Shown here: positions 1 through 8,238 of the stretch, piece by piece
Position numbering within the stretch: position 1 is the stretch's first letter
Layout: the number at the start of each line of letters is the position of its first letter
Assembly (NCBI RefSeq): GCF_008711325.1
Contig: NZ_VXDB01000017.1
Location: forward strand, 1 to 64,000
Reading direction: 5' to 3'
DNA: 64,000 bases
Origin: Roseibium sediminis
Lineage (GTDB): Bacteria > Pseudomonadota > Alphaproteobacteria > Rhizobiales > Stappiaceae
Made by a program: the position numbers and the translations under genes
The notes under the pieces: generated by a model
What the model was told of the DNA's origin: nothing
Databases searched by the model: none
The model's input: only the letters and a program-made list of their open reading frames with translations

Positions 1-55
1 AAGGTGGGTCAATTCTCGGTGAAAATACCGGGTCAGTTCTCAGTGAAAATCAACA
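1..55. mobile_element. terminal end of an IS21-family element (partial)
   Basis: Two tandem copies of a 21-bp motif lie at 6-26 and 30-50 and differ at two positions; each begins GGGTCA and ends GTGAAAAT. The segment ends AATCAACA at 55, so its complement starts TGTTGATTTTCAC, the usual form of an IS21 (istA/istB) terminus with internal repeats. The transposase genes would lie outside the window to the left. Only this end is visible, so the family call rests on the terminal pattern alone. Confidence 0.7.
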
Positions 56-134
56 TGTTGACCTATGAACGATTATGGATTATCAATCAATGCGTTAGCA
101 AATCCATCAAACGTGGATTTGGCCCATTTTCGCT

Positions 135-179
135 CTCCGAAGGCAGAGGTCACAGGTTCGAATCCTGTCGGGTGCGCCA
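135..179 (+). other. 3' fragment of tRNA-Arg(CCG); probable integration-site remnant
   Basis: The stretch begins with the anticodon loop (CT-CCG-AA), followed by the 3' anticodon stem GGCAG, a variable region, a T arm with stems ACAGG/CCTGT around TTCGAAT, the 3' acceptor strand and a terminal CCA. It matches the 3' half of a bacterial tRNA-Arg(CCG). The D arm and 5' acceptor strand are absent: the sequence before 135 does not pair. A 45-nt tRNA 3' end without its 5' half is the classic duplicate left by a tyrosine-recombinase island. It cannot make a functional tRNA. Confidence 0.8.
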
Positions 180-281
180 TTATAACTCAAGTCTTCTCAA
201 TGACTGGGTCTTATGGCACCCCAGCCGAAAAGCTTCCGAAAATCGATCTGTCAAACTGGTGTCACAGTGACGGAGAGAACG

Positions 282-332
282 ATGACGACCATTCGTAAGC
301 GGGGTCAAAACCAGCATTATGTACTACCGTGA
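282..332 (+). pseudogene. possible decayed integrase start
   Basis: An ATG at 282 opens a 16-codon frame starting MTTIRKRG before a stop. That octapeptide resembles the N-terminus of many tyrosine recombinases, which usually sit close to the tRNA 3' end they target, as here (about 100 bp downstream and the same strand). No further integrase sequence is visible, so the match could be chance. The rest of 180-466 is AT-rich with no recognisable gene. Confidence 0.25.
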
Positions 333-466
333 CAATTTGCAATTTCTTGCGCCGAACTCCGCTGCCTTTAATAATAAACTGTCATCGTATTTTAAATGTG
401 CGATAAATTCCGGACATTACCTCAAAAAATACTGTGCGGTGTAGTTAGCGAAATAGTCCAAATTGT

Positions 467-1057
467 TCACTTTTCGAATACCGTATGGGACCAATACCCC
501 TCATTGCTTCGTGTTTCACGCCTCCATCCAGATTTCTTCAGTTCTCGCGCGATCAGACGGTTCATTATTCCATGGCCAAGCAAGACTACGCTGCCATGGG
601 TCTGAGCCAGTTCCATGAGCTTCGATGCATTCCTCGCGGCGCGTCTTCTGGCGGCGCAGACCGACTCGCCATTCGTCGAGAACCCCAAGAGCCATGCTAT
701 GCGAAACAAAATGAAATAGGCATAAAGCGACAACCTCGGCCATCGTGAATTCAAATATGGCAGACTCGACTCTCGAAAACTCTCATCAATCAACGACTTG
801 TGCCGACCGCCCAATAATTCAACAGACTGCACCGCTCTGGGAAGGTCACTACATATGACAAATCCGGTGACCTTCACTTCTTCTATTGCGGACAAGTTGG
901 GCGTGCTGTCCCTGGATAGTCCGCTCATTTCGTACGCCCTGACGATTTCGCCGACCTGAGCGGCAGAAACTCTTCGTGTGAGCAAATCCTCAAGGTCAAT
1001 ATCCGGCTTGCCGTGTCTCATTAAAACAATTTTCAAGGTACCGTCCAACTCGTTCAT
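467..1057 (-). CDS. histidine phosphatase superfamily protein
   Basis: A 196-residue protein with the RHG signature near its N-terminus (LMRHGKP, R14-H15-G16), which carries the phospho-accepting histidine of the phosphoglycerate-mutase/histidine-phosphatase superfamily. A second histidine motif (LLGHGIMNRL, about residue 162) supplies the other catalytic histidine. An arginine in SDLPRAVQS and a glutamate in ESSLPY fit the remaining phosphate-pocket positions. There is no signal peptide. The gene stands alone between the tRNA remnant and the 40-bp inverted repeat, so context does not indicate a substrate. Superfamily membership is well supported; the reaction is unknown. Confidence 0.75.
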   Translation of the reverse strand: MNELDGTLKIVLMRHGKPDIDLEDLLTRRVSAAQVGEIVRAYEMSGLSRDSTPNLSAIEEVKVTGFVICSDLPRAVQSVELLGGRHKSLIDESFRESSLPYLNSRWPRLSLYAYFILFRIAWLLGFSTNGESVCAARRRAARNASKLMELAQTHGSVVLLGHGIMNRLIARELKKSGWRRETRSNEGYWSHTVFEK

Positions 1058-1200
1058 TACGCCGTGCCACTACGGATGACTGATACCATCATCAGAAGGC
1101 AAGACCCGATCTGATGCGTGGACGCCAATCGCGGCAACCGGAAGAGCAGTCAGCAATACAGCAAGAAAGTCGCCGAGGGTATCAAGCCGGACTCCCAGGC

Positions 1201-1352
1201 TGTGTGGACGAATTGGAGACGTATTTCGTGGGTCAAACGGCAATGGATGATGGAGGGGGCCTGCTGAACGTATTGAACATACGTTCAAAGGGACATTTCC
1301 TTCAGACAGCAGCCGTTTGATCCACGAAATACGTCTCCAATTCGTCCACACA
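1201..1352. repeat. 40-bp near-perfect inverted repeat, 72-bp spacer
   Basis: The arm at 1201-1240 is the reverse complement of 1313-1352 with a single mismatch. Within the spacer are a shorter palindrome (GAACGTAT at 1266-1273 with ATACGTTC at 1279-1286) and a CTGCTG/CAGCAG pair (1261-1266, 1307-1312). The repeat starts 12 bp past the dctM stop and fills most of the 1058-1364 gap. The arms are too long for an ordinary terminator and no T-run follows, so a miniature inverted-repeat element or an IS remnant is more likely. No convincing gene was seen in 1058-1364. Confidence 0.85.
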
Positions 1353-1364
1353 GTCTGGTGTTTC

Positions 1365-2720
1365 CTATTTGAGCATATATGGAAGCCATAAAGTGATTGC
1401 CGGGAAACTGACCAAGAGGATGACCCTCAGGATCTCTGCAATGAAGAAGGGTGTAACTCCCTTGAATGTTTCGATCATAGGTGTCTCCCGGTCGAGAGAC
1501 GAGATGACGAAAACATTCATCCCGACAGGGGGTGTGATCAAACCGAGCTCAACAACAACGAGTGCGAGTATACCGAACCAGATCTTCAGATCTTCGGTAC
1601 TCATGCCGAACCCGGCCCCTTCCGCGCCTTGATAGATACCCCCGTTGATTTCTACCAGTACCGGCCAGAAAAATGGGATCACCAACAGGATCATCGAAAG
1701 ACTGTCCATTAGGCAGCCCAACAGAATCAACGCCACCAGCAGGAGAATGAGCACTGTCATCGGCTCCAGCCCCGACCCACCAACCCAAGCTGCCATCTCC
1801 TGCGGGAGCCCGACTCTGGACATGAAGATCTTGAGGAGCTCTGCGCCCAGAATAATCAGATAGATCATTCCGGAAGTAGATGCAGTCTCCTTCAACGCCT
1901 GAACGAAGTCCCACCTCGTGAGTTTTCTCTGTACAAGACCGAAGATCAGAACCAGGAAAACTCCGACAGCCGCCGCGGGGGTAGGGTTAAAAAATCCAAG
2001 ATAAATGCCACCGATCACCAATCCGAATATGACCAGAACCGGGATCATCCCTGCAGTGGCTGCGACGAATTCCCTGGCATTCGGCGCGCCTCCCCTGGAA
2101 GCGGACTCCGGTTTGATGGCGACATATACAGCGATGGTGAGAAGAAACAGAATGACAGCCAACAGGCCGGGCAAGAATGCCGCCATGAACATCGTGACGA
2201 TGTTTGCCTCTACAATTATGGCATAGATAATCAAGACCACAGAAGGAGGGATCAGGATGCCGAGTACGCCACCGGCTGCCAGTGTTCCCGTCGCCAGAGC
2301 ACCAGAATACTTATAGCGTTTGAGTTCTGGCAGGGCCACCTTGCCCATTGTTGACGCTGTTGCAAGCGATGAACCGCAGACCGCCCCGAAACCGGCACAA
2401 CTTGCAATAGCAGCCATAGCTGTACCGCCACGTAACCAGCCCAGCCAAGCATTCGCACCGCGGAACAACGCCTGACTAAGTCCCGTCTTGGAAGCAAATG
2501 CGCCCATCAAGACGAACATCGGAACTACAGATAAATCGTAGATGGAAAATTGACCGTAAGCGAGCGTCTTAAGCTGACTGAGGACCAGTGCAGGACCATT
2601 CAGCATCATGGTTCCTATGCCGCCTACCAAAATCATCGCATAAGCTATAGGCATGCGAATTGCGATCAGCCCTATAAGAACCACCAGCGCGCCCAAACCC
2701 AGCACAAGTGTGTCCGTCAT
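1365..2720 (-). CDS. dctM: TRAP transporter large permease, DctM type
   Basis: A 451-residue, almost wholly hydrophobic protein of the length and character of DctM, the 12-helix ion-coupled translocation subunit of TRAP transporters. Family-typical stretches include PIAYAM near the N-terminus and the glycine-rich GFGAVCGSSLATASTMG. The start MTDTLVLG at 2720 is chosen because it leaves one base to the dctQ stop; a start at 2741 would run into dctQ. It is the last gene of the hpa operon and presumably imports an aromatic acid fed to the genes upstream. The substrate is inferred from position only. Confidence 0.88.
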   Translation of the reverse strand: MTDTLVLGLGALVVLIGLIAIRMPIAYAMILVGGIGTMMLNGPALVLSQLKTLAYGQFSIYDLSVVPMFVLMGAFASKTGLSQALFRGANAWLGWLRGGTAMAAIASCAGFGAVCGSSLATASTMGKVALPELKRYKYSGALATGTLAAGGVLGILIPPSVVLIIYAIIVEANIVTMFMAAFLPGLLAVILFLLTIAVYVAIKPESASRGGAPNAREFVAATAGMIPVLVIFGLVIGGIYLGFFNPTPAAAVGVFLVLIFGLVQRKLTRWDFVQALKETASTSGMIYLIILGAELLKIFMSRVGLPQEMAAWVGGSGLEPMTVLILLLVALILLGCLMDSLSMILLVIPFFWPVLVEINGGIYQGAEGAGFGMSTEDLKIWFGILALVVVELGLITPPVGMNVFVISSLDRETPMIETFKGVTPFFIAEILRVILLVSFPAITLWLPYMLK

Positions 2721-2721
2721 T

Positions 2722-3243
2722 CTATTTAATCCTTTGCCCACCGGACAGAACGTTGACGTCGCGCAACAAGGTTACGAACGCAGCCAAAGCCAGCAATGCG
2801 AGAGAGATGAGAATTGGAACAAACGCTATCCAGTGCGGAATTTGAAGGATAGTCGTCGTGTAATCGTACTCCATTTGATCCTGCATTCCGAAGTACATGC
2901 GCCAAATCAGCAAACATGCGAAGAAGAACGCGACCAAGGAGCCGAGCAGTGTAAAGATGGCAATGGTTCGGCTGGATGCCCCTGATGTAAAGATATCTGC
3001 GGCAACATTCGCGCCGACCAATTGACAGTAGGGCAGAAATGCAAACACCGCTATGGCGACACCCATTTCCGTCAATTCGAAATCTCCGGGAAAAGGCGTC
3101 CCAAACGCAGAGCCGACAATTGCAAACATGTTGATGGCCACCACCACCAACAAAAGGCAGCCGCCACAGATGGCCCAGGCATTTATCAGGCGAATTGCAG
3201 CCCTGGTAAAACCAGGGCTGCTTGCTTGCAGATTATCTGACAT
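2722..3243 (-). CDS. dctQ: TRAP transporter small permease, DctQ type
   Basis: A 173-residue protein with four hydrophobic segments, as expected for the DctQ subunit that pairs with DctM in the inner membrane. The start MSDNLQAS at 3243 is chosen because its ATG overlaps the dctP stop by one base (TAATG), a translational-coupling arrangement repeated elsewhere in this operon. The longer frame back to 3333 would run into dctP. The gene lies between dctP and dctM in the standard P-Q-M order. Confidence 0.85.
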   Translation of the reverse strand: MSDNLQASSPGFTRAAIRLINAWAICGGCLLLVVVAINMFAIVGSAFGTPFPGDFELTEMGVAIAVFAFLPYCQLVGANVAADIFTSGASSRTIAIFTLLGSLVAFFFACLLIWRMYFGMQDQMEYDYTTTILQIPHWIAFVPILISLALLALAAFVTLLRDVNVLSGGQRIK

Positions 3244-4277
3244 TAGTCGTCCGCATGTTTTGCAATTGAGGCATTGGCCTTTTGAACCAGAGCTTCGCCA
3301 TCGATTCCCTTGCTGGCAACTTCTTTGACCCAACGATCAACGACAGGGGCGAGCGCCTCACGGAAGACTTCAGTTTCCTCTTCGTTCAACTCGATGTGTT
3401 TGTTGCCCGCCTTGACGGCAAGGCCAATGCCAAAATCGTCGGCGTTTTTCCAGATCATGCCGACTTCTTTCAGCCACGCCGGTCCTGAAGCATCGCGGAA
3501 AGCTTTTTGAATTTCTTCAGGAAGTGAATTCCAACGCCCCTTGTTCATGGAAACCTGGAATGTGGCATTGCCGAAGCGTTCCTTGTTCACACCTTCGATC
3601 TGGAATTCTGTTTGTTCCTGGATCTTCAATGGCGGAATGATTTCCCACGGTATGAACGCCCCGTCGATAACGCCTTTTTGCAGCGCAGTCGGCAATTCAG
3701 GTACAGGTATAGCCACCGGAGCCGCTCCAAGCGCCTCAATCATCCAGGCGCCGGTTCTGGTCGGAATCCGGATTTTCTTCCCGGTCAGGTCAGCAGGAGA
3801 CTTGACCTCTGCATCGCGCATGTGGATTGCCTGACCTGCATGCACATGCAGGAACATGACTTCAACACCCTTGTACTCTTCCTTCAAATCACTGTGGTAC
3901 AGGTCAGCTAGTGCGAGATTTGTTGCGACAGGATCATTTGTGTGAATACCGGGAAGTTCAAAGACCTCGGTCCGCGGAAACAAGCCAGGTGAATAACCGT
4001 TGACTGTCCATACGATGTCGACAACTCCGTCCCGCACTTGGCTAATCAACTCGGGTGGACGACCACCAAGTGTCATTGCAGGATAGATTTCGATTTTTAC
4101 CTTGCCGCCAGAGTTTTCTTCAACCTGGCGCGCCCAAGGTTCAAGCATTTTGCTATGCGCAGGCGCCTTCTCTCCGAGAAAGTGATGCAATTTAAATTCA
4201 TATTCAGCGGCCGCAGCAGTTACTGCACTGACTGCGAACACAGCACTCGCAAGCGCTACTTTCTTGAAATAATTCAT
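3243..4277 (-). CDS. dctP: TRAP transporter substrate-binding protein, DctP family
   Basis: A 344-residue periplasmic binding protein with an N-terminal signal peptide (basic MNYFKK, hydrophobic core, cleavage near TAAAAEYEF). It has family-typical features: GKVKIEIYPAMTLG, a dimer/ligand helix region, and the stretch KKIRIPTRTGAW that contains the arginine binding the substrate carboxylate. It should deliver a carboxylate to DctQM. It is translationally coupled to hpaI (the hpaI stop and dctP ATG share one base), placing it in the homoprotocatechuate operon; 4-hydroxyphenylacetate or 3,4-dihydroxyphenylacetate is the likely ligand, by inference. Confidence 0.88.
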   Translation of the reverse strand: MNYFKKVALASAVFAVSAVTAAAAEYEFKLHHFLGEKAPAHSKMLEPWARQVEENSGGKVKIEIYPAMTLGGRPPELISQVRDGVVDIVWTVNGYSPGLFPRTEVFELPGIHTNDPVATNLALADLYHSDLKEEYKGVEVMFLHVHAGQAIHMRDAEVKSPADLTGKKIRIPTRTGAWMIEALGAAPVAIPVPELPTALQKGVIDGAFIPWEIIPPLKIQEQTEFQIEGVNKERFGNATFQVSMNKGRWNSLPEEIQKAFRDASGPAWLKEVGMIWKNADDFGIGLAVKAGNKHIELNEEETEVFREALAPVVDRWVKEVASKGIDGEALVQKANASIAKHADD

Positions 4278-5095
4278 TACTTCACTTCCTCCGTCATGGT
4301 TGAATCTTTGGATTCCGCCCCATTTTTGAGTTCATTGCTTTCGGCAGCGGACTTCCTCAGAGCATTCGCAAGAACCGTGACGTCGATCGCCGTTGCGACG
4401 AACAAGGCGCCAAAGTCCAGGCAAGTTTTCGCAAAATCGAGATTTGTTGTGAGAATGCCGGGAGCTTTCCCGGCAGCCTTTATGCGTATCATCGCGGCTT
4501 CAATCGCCGCGACGACCTCCGGATGCATGGGTTGCCCGATGTGACCCATGTCAGCGGCCAAATCGGCCGGCCCGATAAAAACACCGTCGATACCATCCAC
4601 CGCGAGGATCTCGTCCAACGCGTCAAGGCCCCTACGGTTTTCTACCTGAACAAGCAGACAGATTTCTCTATCGGCTGTCTGAAGATAATCCGGAATCCCA
4701 GAAAAGTTCGAAGCTCTGGCAAGCGCCGAACCAACTCCACGCACTCCTACTGGGGGATATGTTACCGCACGCACCAACTCACGCGCTTGTGCTGCACTTT
4801 CAACCATCGGGACCAGCAAGGTTTGCGCACCAGCATCAAGCAACTGCTTGATCATCCAGGTTTCGCCGACGACCGGGCGAACCACAGCATGACTTTTCGA
4901 TGCCGAAATCACCTGCAACTGAGCAATGATCGACCTGAGGTCATTCGGCGCATGTTCTCCATCAATCAACAACCAGTCGAATCCGGCGGCTGCGCCTATT
5001 TCAGCAGCATATGCATCGGCCATGCCGAGCCAGCACCCCATTTGCGGATGTCCGGAATTCAGTGACTTTTTGAACGAGTTGTGCGGAGCAGGCAT
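4277..5095 (-). CDS. hpaI: 4-hydroxy-2-oxoheptane-1,7-dioate aldolase
   Basis: A class II HpcH/HpaI aldolase of 272 residues. It cleaves 4-hydroxy-2-oxoheptanedioate to pyruvate and succinate semialdehyde, the last carbon-carbon cleavage of the homoprotocatechuate pathway. Visible motifs are the catalytic-histidine segment [11 protein letters not shown] (H48), the arginine in AVVRPV, the metal-binding glutamate in LLVQVEN, and the aspartate in [12 protein letters not shown]. The C-terminal tail past residue 250 is polar and longer than needed for the barrel. The gene follows hpaH by 9 bp and precedes the TRAP genes, with gabD upstream to take its aldehyde product. Confidence 0.9.
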   Translation of the reverse strand: MPAPHNSFKKSLNSGHPQMGCWLGMADAYAAEIGAAAGFDWLLIDGEHAPNDLRSIIAQLQVISASKSHAVVRPVVGETWMIKQLLDAGAQTLLVPMVESAAQARELVRAVTYPPVGVRGVGSALARASNFSGIPDYLQTADREICLLVQVENRRGLDALDEILAVDGIDGVFIGPADLAADMGHIGQPMHPEVVAAIEAAMIRIKAAGKAPGILTTNLDFAKTCLDFGALFVATAIDVTVLANALRKSAAESNELKNGAESKDSTMTEEVK

Positions 5096-5104
5096 TTGTT
5101 TTTC

Positions 5105-5905
5105 CTAAGCGAAGGCGATATCGACCGTCCCAAAGCTGCCGAAATCTGCGTGGATTTCGGTTGCTGGCGGGCATTCTATTGGGCGCACAAAACTCCCGGA
5201 CAGGACGATGTGGCCGGGTTCAATCCGTTGCCCGTAACCAGACATGCGGCGGGCCAGCCATGCGACGGATTCTGCCGGGTCGTTCAAGACACCGGCACCA
5301 AGGCCAGTCTCGTCGATTTCGCCATTGCGGAAGACCAGAGCCCCTATCCACCTAAGGTCAAAGTCCTCAGGGTCATGACATTTCTGTCCAAGCACAAAAC
5401 CGGCATTGGCAGCGTTGTCGCTGATGGTATCGAAGACCGAGCGGGTTTTGCCGGTCGCTGCATCCGTTCGATGGATCCGCGTATCAAGTATCTCGATTGA
5501 GGGAACGATACATTCTGTCGCTGCAAGAACATCTTCTCTTGTCACATCCGCACCATCCAAGGCACTTTTCATGACAAAGGCGATCTCAGCTTCAATTCTC
5601 GGCTGAATGAAGCGCCCCCCGGGGACAGTAGCGCCACTTTCAAAGGCCATATCGTCAAACAAAATGCCGCTGTCAGGGATATCGATCCCGAGAGCATCCT
5701 GCATTGCCTTGGAAGTAAGACCTATCTTCCACCCAACTACATTTCGTCCGGCACTCAGCTTTAGCTTCAGAAGTTCATTTTGAATGGCATATGCGTCGGC
5801 CATGCCGATATCTGGATAGCGCAGCGACAAGAGGCCTATCTGTTTGCCGGTTTTTTCGGCGTTGAAGAGTTCTTCAGCAGCGCAGGCATGGTCTTGTGGT
5901 GTCAT
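5105..5905 (-). CDS. hpaH: 2-oxo-hept-3-ene-1,7-dioate hydratase
   Basis: A 266-residue member of the hydratase/decarboxylase (MhpD/HpaH) family, adding water to 2-oxohept-3-enedioate to form the HpaI substrate. The signature VGWKIGLTSKAMQ, the segment IEAEIAFV carrying acidic metal ligands, and VLNDPAESVAWLA are all family-typical. It overlaps hpaG by four bases upstream. Length is normal for the family. Function is firmly supported by its place between decarboxylase and aldolase. Confidence 0.9.
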   Translation of the reverse strand: MTPQDHACAAEELFNAEKTGKQIGLLSLRYPDIGMADAYAIQNELLKLKLSAGRNVVGWKIGLTSKAMQDALGIDIPDSGILFDDMAFESGATVPGGRFIQPRIEAEIAFVMKSALDGADVTREDVLAATECIVPSIEILDTRIHRTDAATGKTRSVFDTISDNAANAGFVLGQKCHDPEDFDLRWIGALVFRNGEIDETGLGAGVLNDPAESVAWLARRMSGYGQRIEPGHIVLSGSFVRPIECPPATEIHADFGSFGTVDIAFA

Positions 5906-6753
5906 TTTTCGTCCACCACGCTGTTTATCAAGGTGCCAATGCCCTCTACTTCGATCTCAACGACATCCCCCGGCTTAAGATAACGAGGCGGATCAAATCT
6001 CGCGCCAGCTCCGGCCGGGGTGCCCGTTACAATGATATCGCCCGGCTGGAGTGTCATGAAGGTCGAGATATATGCGATCTCTTCGCGGATCGGGAACATC
6101 ATGCGCTTCAGGCAGTCATCCTGCCGGACTTCTCCGTTTACGCGCGTTTGTATTCTCGCATCATCAAGCTGAGCTGCATCTGTGAACGGCACCAGCCATG
6201 GACCGATCGAACCAGAATTGTCCCAGTTCTTGCCTTGTGTGACGTTGAACTTGGCGTGGCGCACCCAGTCACGGATTGTTCCTTCATTGCAAAGTGTCAA
6301 TGCTGCAATATGATCATACGCGTTCTGGGGTTTGATCCGGCGCCCGGTCTTTCCGATTACAATGGCGACTTCGCCTTCGTAATCGAGAGTATGGTTTTCC
6401 GGGGGACGAACCAGTGGCCGGTTGTGACCGGTAAACCCGCTTGCAAATCGCGGGAACAGCGACATGTACTTCGGCTGCGCGCTTCCATCTTTGTACTCTG
6501 CATTCCTGTCAGGAAAATTGACCCCGACGCAGAGAATTCGTGGCGCATTTGGCATCACCATTTCGAAAGCAAACTCGGTGTGCGTAACCGGCTTACCATT
6601 CGCCGCCTTACCCAGGGCAGCAAGGCCGTCAGCCGCTATAACGTCATAGAGGGTCGGCCATTCCGGAAAATGTGGCGAGAGGGCGATCATACCGTTGTCG
6701 GCAGCCGCGCCGTAGTAGGTTTTTCCGTCTGCCGTGTAGGTTGCAAAACGCAT
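5902..6753 (-). CDS. hpaG: 5-carboxymethyl-2-oxo-hex-3-ene-1,7-dioate decarboxylase (FAH family)
   Basis: A 283-residue fumarylacetoacetate-hydrolase-fold protein. The metal site is visible as the E-x-E pair in LDYEGEVAIVIG, and ILCVGVNF and TVTGTPAGAG-like segments (here IIVTGTPAGAG) are characteristic. In E. coli HpaG is a fusion of two such domains; here there is one domain only, with isomerisation left to the separate HpaF. The single domain is therefore most likely the decarboxylase. Some family members are ureidoglycolate or acylpyruvate lyases, but the operon argues against that. Confidence 0.85.
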   Translation of the reverse strand: MRFATYTADGKTYYGAAADNGMIALSPHFPEWPTLYDVIAADGLAALGKAANGKPVTHTEFAFEMVMPNAPRILCVGVNFPDRNAEYKDGSAQPKYMSLFPRFASGFTGHNRPLVRPPENHTLDYEGEVAIVIGKTGRRIKPQNAYDHIAALTLCNEGTIRDWVRHAKFNVTQGKNWDNSGSIGPWLVPFTDAAQLDDARIQTRVNGEVRQDDCLKRMMFPIREEIAYISTFMTLQPGDIIVTGTPAGAGARFDPPRYLKPGDVVEIEVEGIGTLINSVVDEK

Positions 6754-6759
6754 TGTTAA

Positions 6760-8229
6760 TTATCCCTTTGCCAGTTCAACACCACCCATGCAGAGGTATT
6801 TCAGCTCCATGAAATCATCGAGACCATGACGTGACCCCTCCCGACCAAGGCCAGAGGTTTTGACGCCACCAAATGGAGCTTCTGCGGTTGAAATCAGGCC
6901 TGTATTGATACCCACAATCCCGAAATCAAGAGCTTCGGAAACGCGCCAAACTCGGGCCATGTTCTGAGTATAGAAGTAGGCTGCCAGTCCAAATTCAGTG
7001 TCATTTGCCGCTTCGACTACCTCTGCTTCAGAGTGGAATCTGAAAAGAGGCGCGATCGGCCCAAAGGTCTCTTCTTTTGCAACCGCCATTTCAGCACTGA
7101 CGTCGGTCAGGATCGTTGGTGAAAAGAAGGTTCCACCGAGGGGATGAGACTGGCCACCCAACGCGATTTTTGCGCCTTTTCCGACCGCATCTGCAATATG
7201 TTCCTCGACCTTGCTGACAGCAGCACTGTCAATCAGCGGGCCAAATGAAACCCCTTCCTCAAAGCCATTTCCTGTTCGCAAGCCAGCAACTTTTGCCGCC
7301 AGTTTCTCGGCAAAAGCATCATAGACGGCTTCCTGAACGTAGATACGATTAGCGCAAACGCAAGTCTGGCCGTTATTGCGAAACTTGGCGATAATTGCGC
7401 CGTCCACAGCGGCGTCCAGGTCCGCATCGTCAAATACGACAAACGGTGCGTTGCCGCCTAGTTCAAGGCCGAGTTTCTTGATGGTTGGTGCGCACTGGGC
7501 ATACAGTTTCGCCCCAACCTCAGTTGAGCCGGTAAAGGTCAGCTTCCGAACCAGGGGACTGCCGGTCATGACCTTGCCAATCTCGCGCGCCGAACCGGTA
7601 ACAACCGAGAAGAGGCCCGGCGGAAGACCAGCGCGTTCCGCCAAAACGGCCATGGCAATCGCAGAAAACGGCGTCTGGGCGGCTGGCTTGAGAACCATTG
7701 AACAACCGGCAGCCAGCGCCGGACCGACCTTGCGCGCGATCATGGCGTTTGGAAAGTTCCAGGGGGTGATCGCCGCAACTACACCAACCGGCTGTTTAAT
7801 TGTCAGTATCCGCTTGTCCGGCGAATGACCGGGAGTAATGTCGCCATAAGCTCGCCGGGCTTCCTCTGCAAACCACTCAAGGAAACTGGCACCATAAGCG
7901 ATTTCGCCTTTTGCCTCCGCAAGGGGTTTTCCCTGTTCTGCCGTGAGAATGGAGGCAAGGTCATCCTGATGCTCCCCCATCAGCTCGAACCATTTCCGCA
8001 AAACAACTGACCGCTCTTTTGCGGTACGGCGCGCCCAGGCATGGCGTGCCATTTCGGCTACGGCAACGGCAGCCTCGGTTTCGCTTGCACCAAGGTTTGG
8101 CACAAGGCCGATGACAGCTCCGGTTGCGGGATTTTTGACCTCGATTGCATTGCGTTCATCGGCAGGAATCCAGATTCTTCCCACCAGAGCCGCTTCGCGA
8201 TACAGCGCCTTGTCCTTAAGTTTCAGCAT
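6760..8229 (-). CDS. gabD: succinate-semialdehyde dehydrogenase (NAD(P)+)
   Basis: A 489-residue aldehyde dehydrogenase close to GabD in length and motifs. TPWNFPNAMIARK is the family nucleotide-binding motif, LTFTGSTEVG the second Rossmann region, LELGGNAPF holds the general-base glutamate, and NNGQTCVCANR the catalytic cysteine. Sitting between the hpaG gene and a dioxygenase gene, it most likely oxidises the succinate semialdehyde made by HpaI to succinate, feeding the TCA cycle. The cofactor cannot be decided by eye. Confidence 0.88.
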   Translation of the reverse strand: MLKLKDKALYREAALVGRIWIPADERNAIEVKNPATGAVIGLVPNLGASETEAAVAVAEMARHAWARRTAKERSVVLRKWFELMGEHQDDLASILTAEQGKPLAEAKGEIAYGASFLEWFAEEARRAYGDITPGHSPDKRILTIKQPVGVVAAITPWNFPNAMIARKVGPALAAGCSMVLKPAAQTPFSAIAMAVLAERAGLPPGLFSVVTGSAREIGKVMTGSPLVRKLTFTGSTEVGAKLYAQCAPTIKKLGLELGGNAPFVVFDDADLDAAVDGAIIAKFRNNGQTCVCANRIYVQEAVYDAFAEKLAAKVAGLRTGNGFEEGVSFGPLIDSAAVSKVEEHIADAVGKGAKIALGGQSHPLGGTFFSPTILTDVSAEMAVAKEETFGPIAPLFRFHSEAEVVEAANDTEFGLAAYFYTQNMARVWRVSEALDFGIVGINTGLISTAEAPFGGVKTSGLGREGSRHGLDDFMELKYLCMGGVELAKG

Positions 8230-8238
8230 ACTACCTTC

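Noticed and set aside
135..179. intact tRNA-Arg gene
   Set aside because: The upstream bases do not form the D arm or pair with the 3' acceptor strand, so only the 3' half is present.
1070..1351. 93-codon frame on the minus strand through the inverted repeat
   Set aside because: It spans both arms of the repeat and resembles no protein; coding is unlikely.
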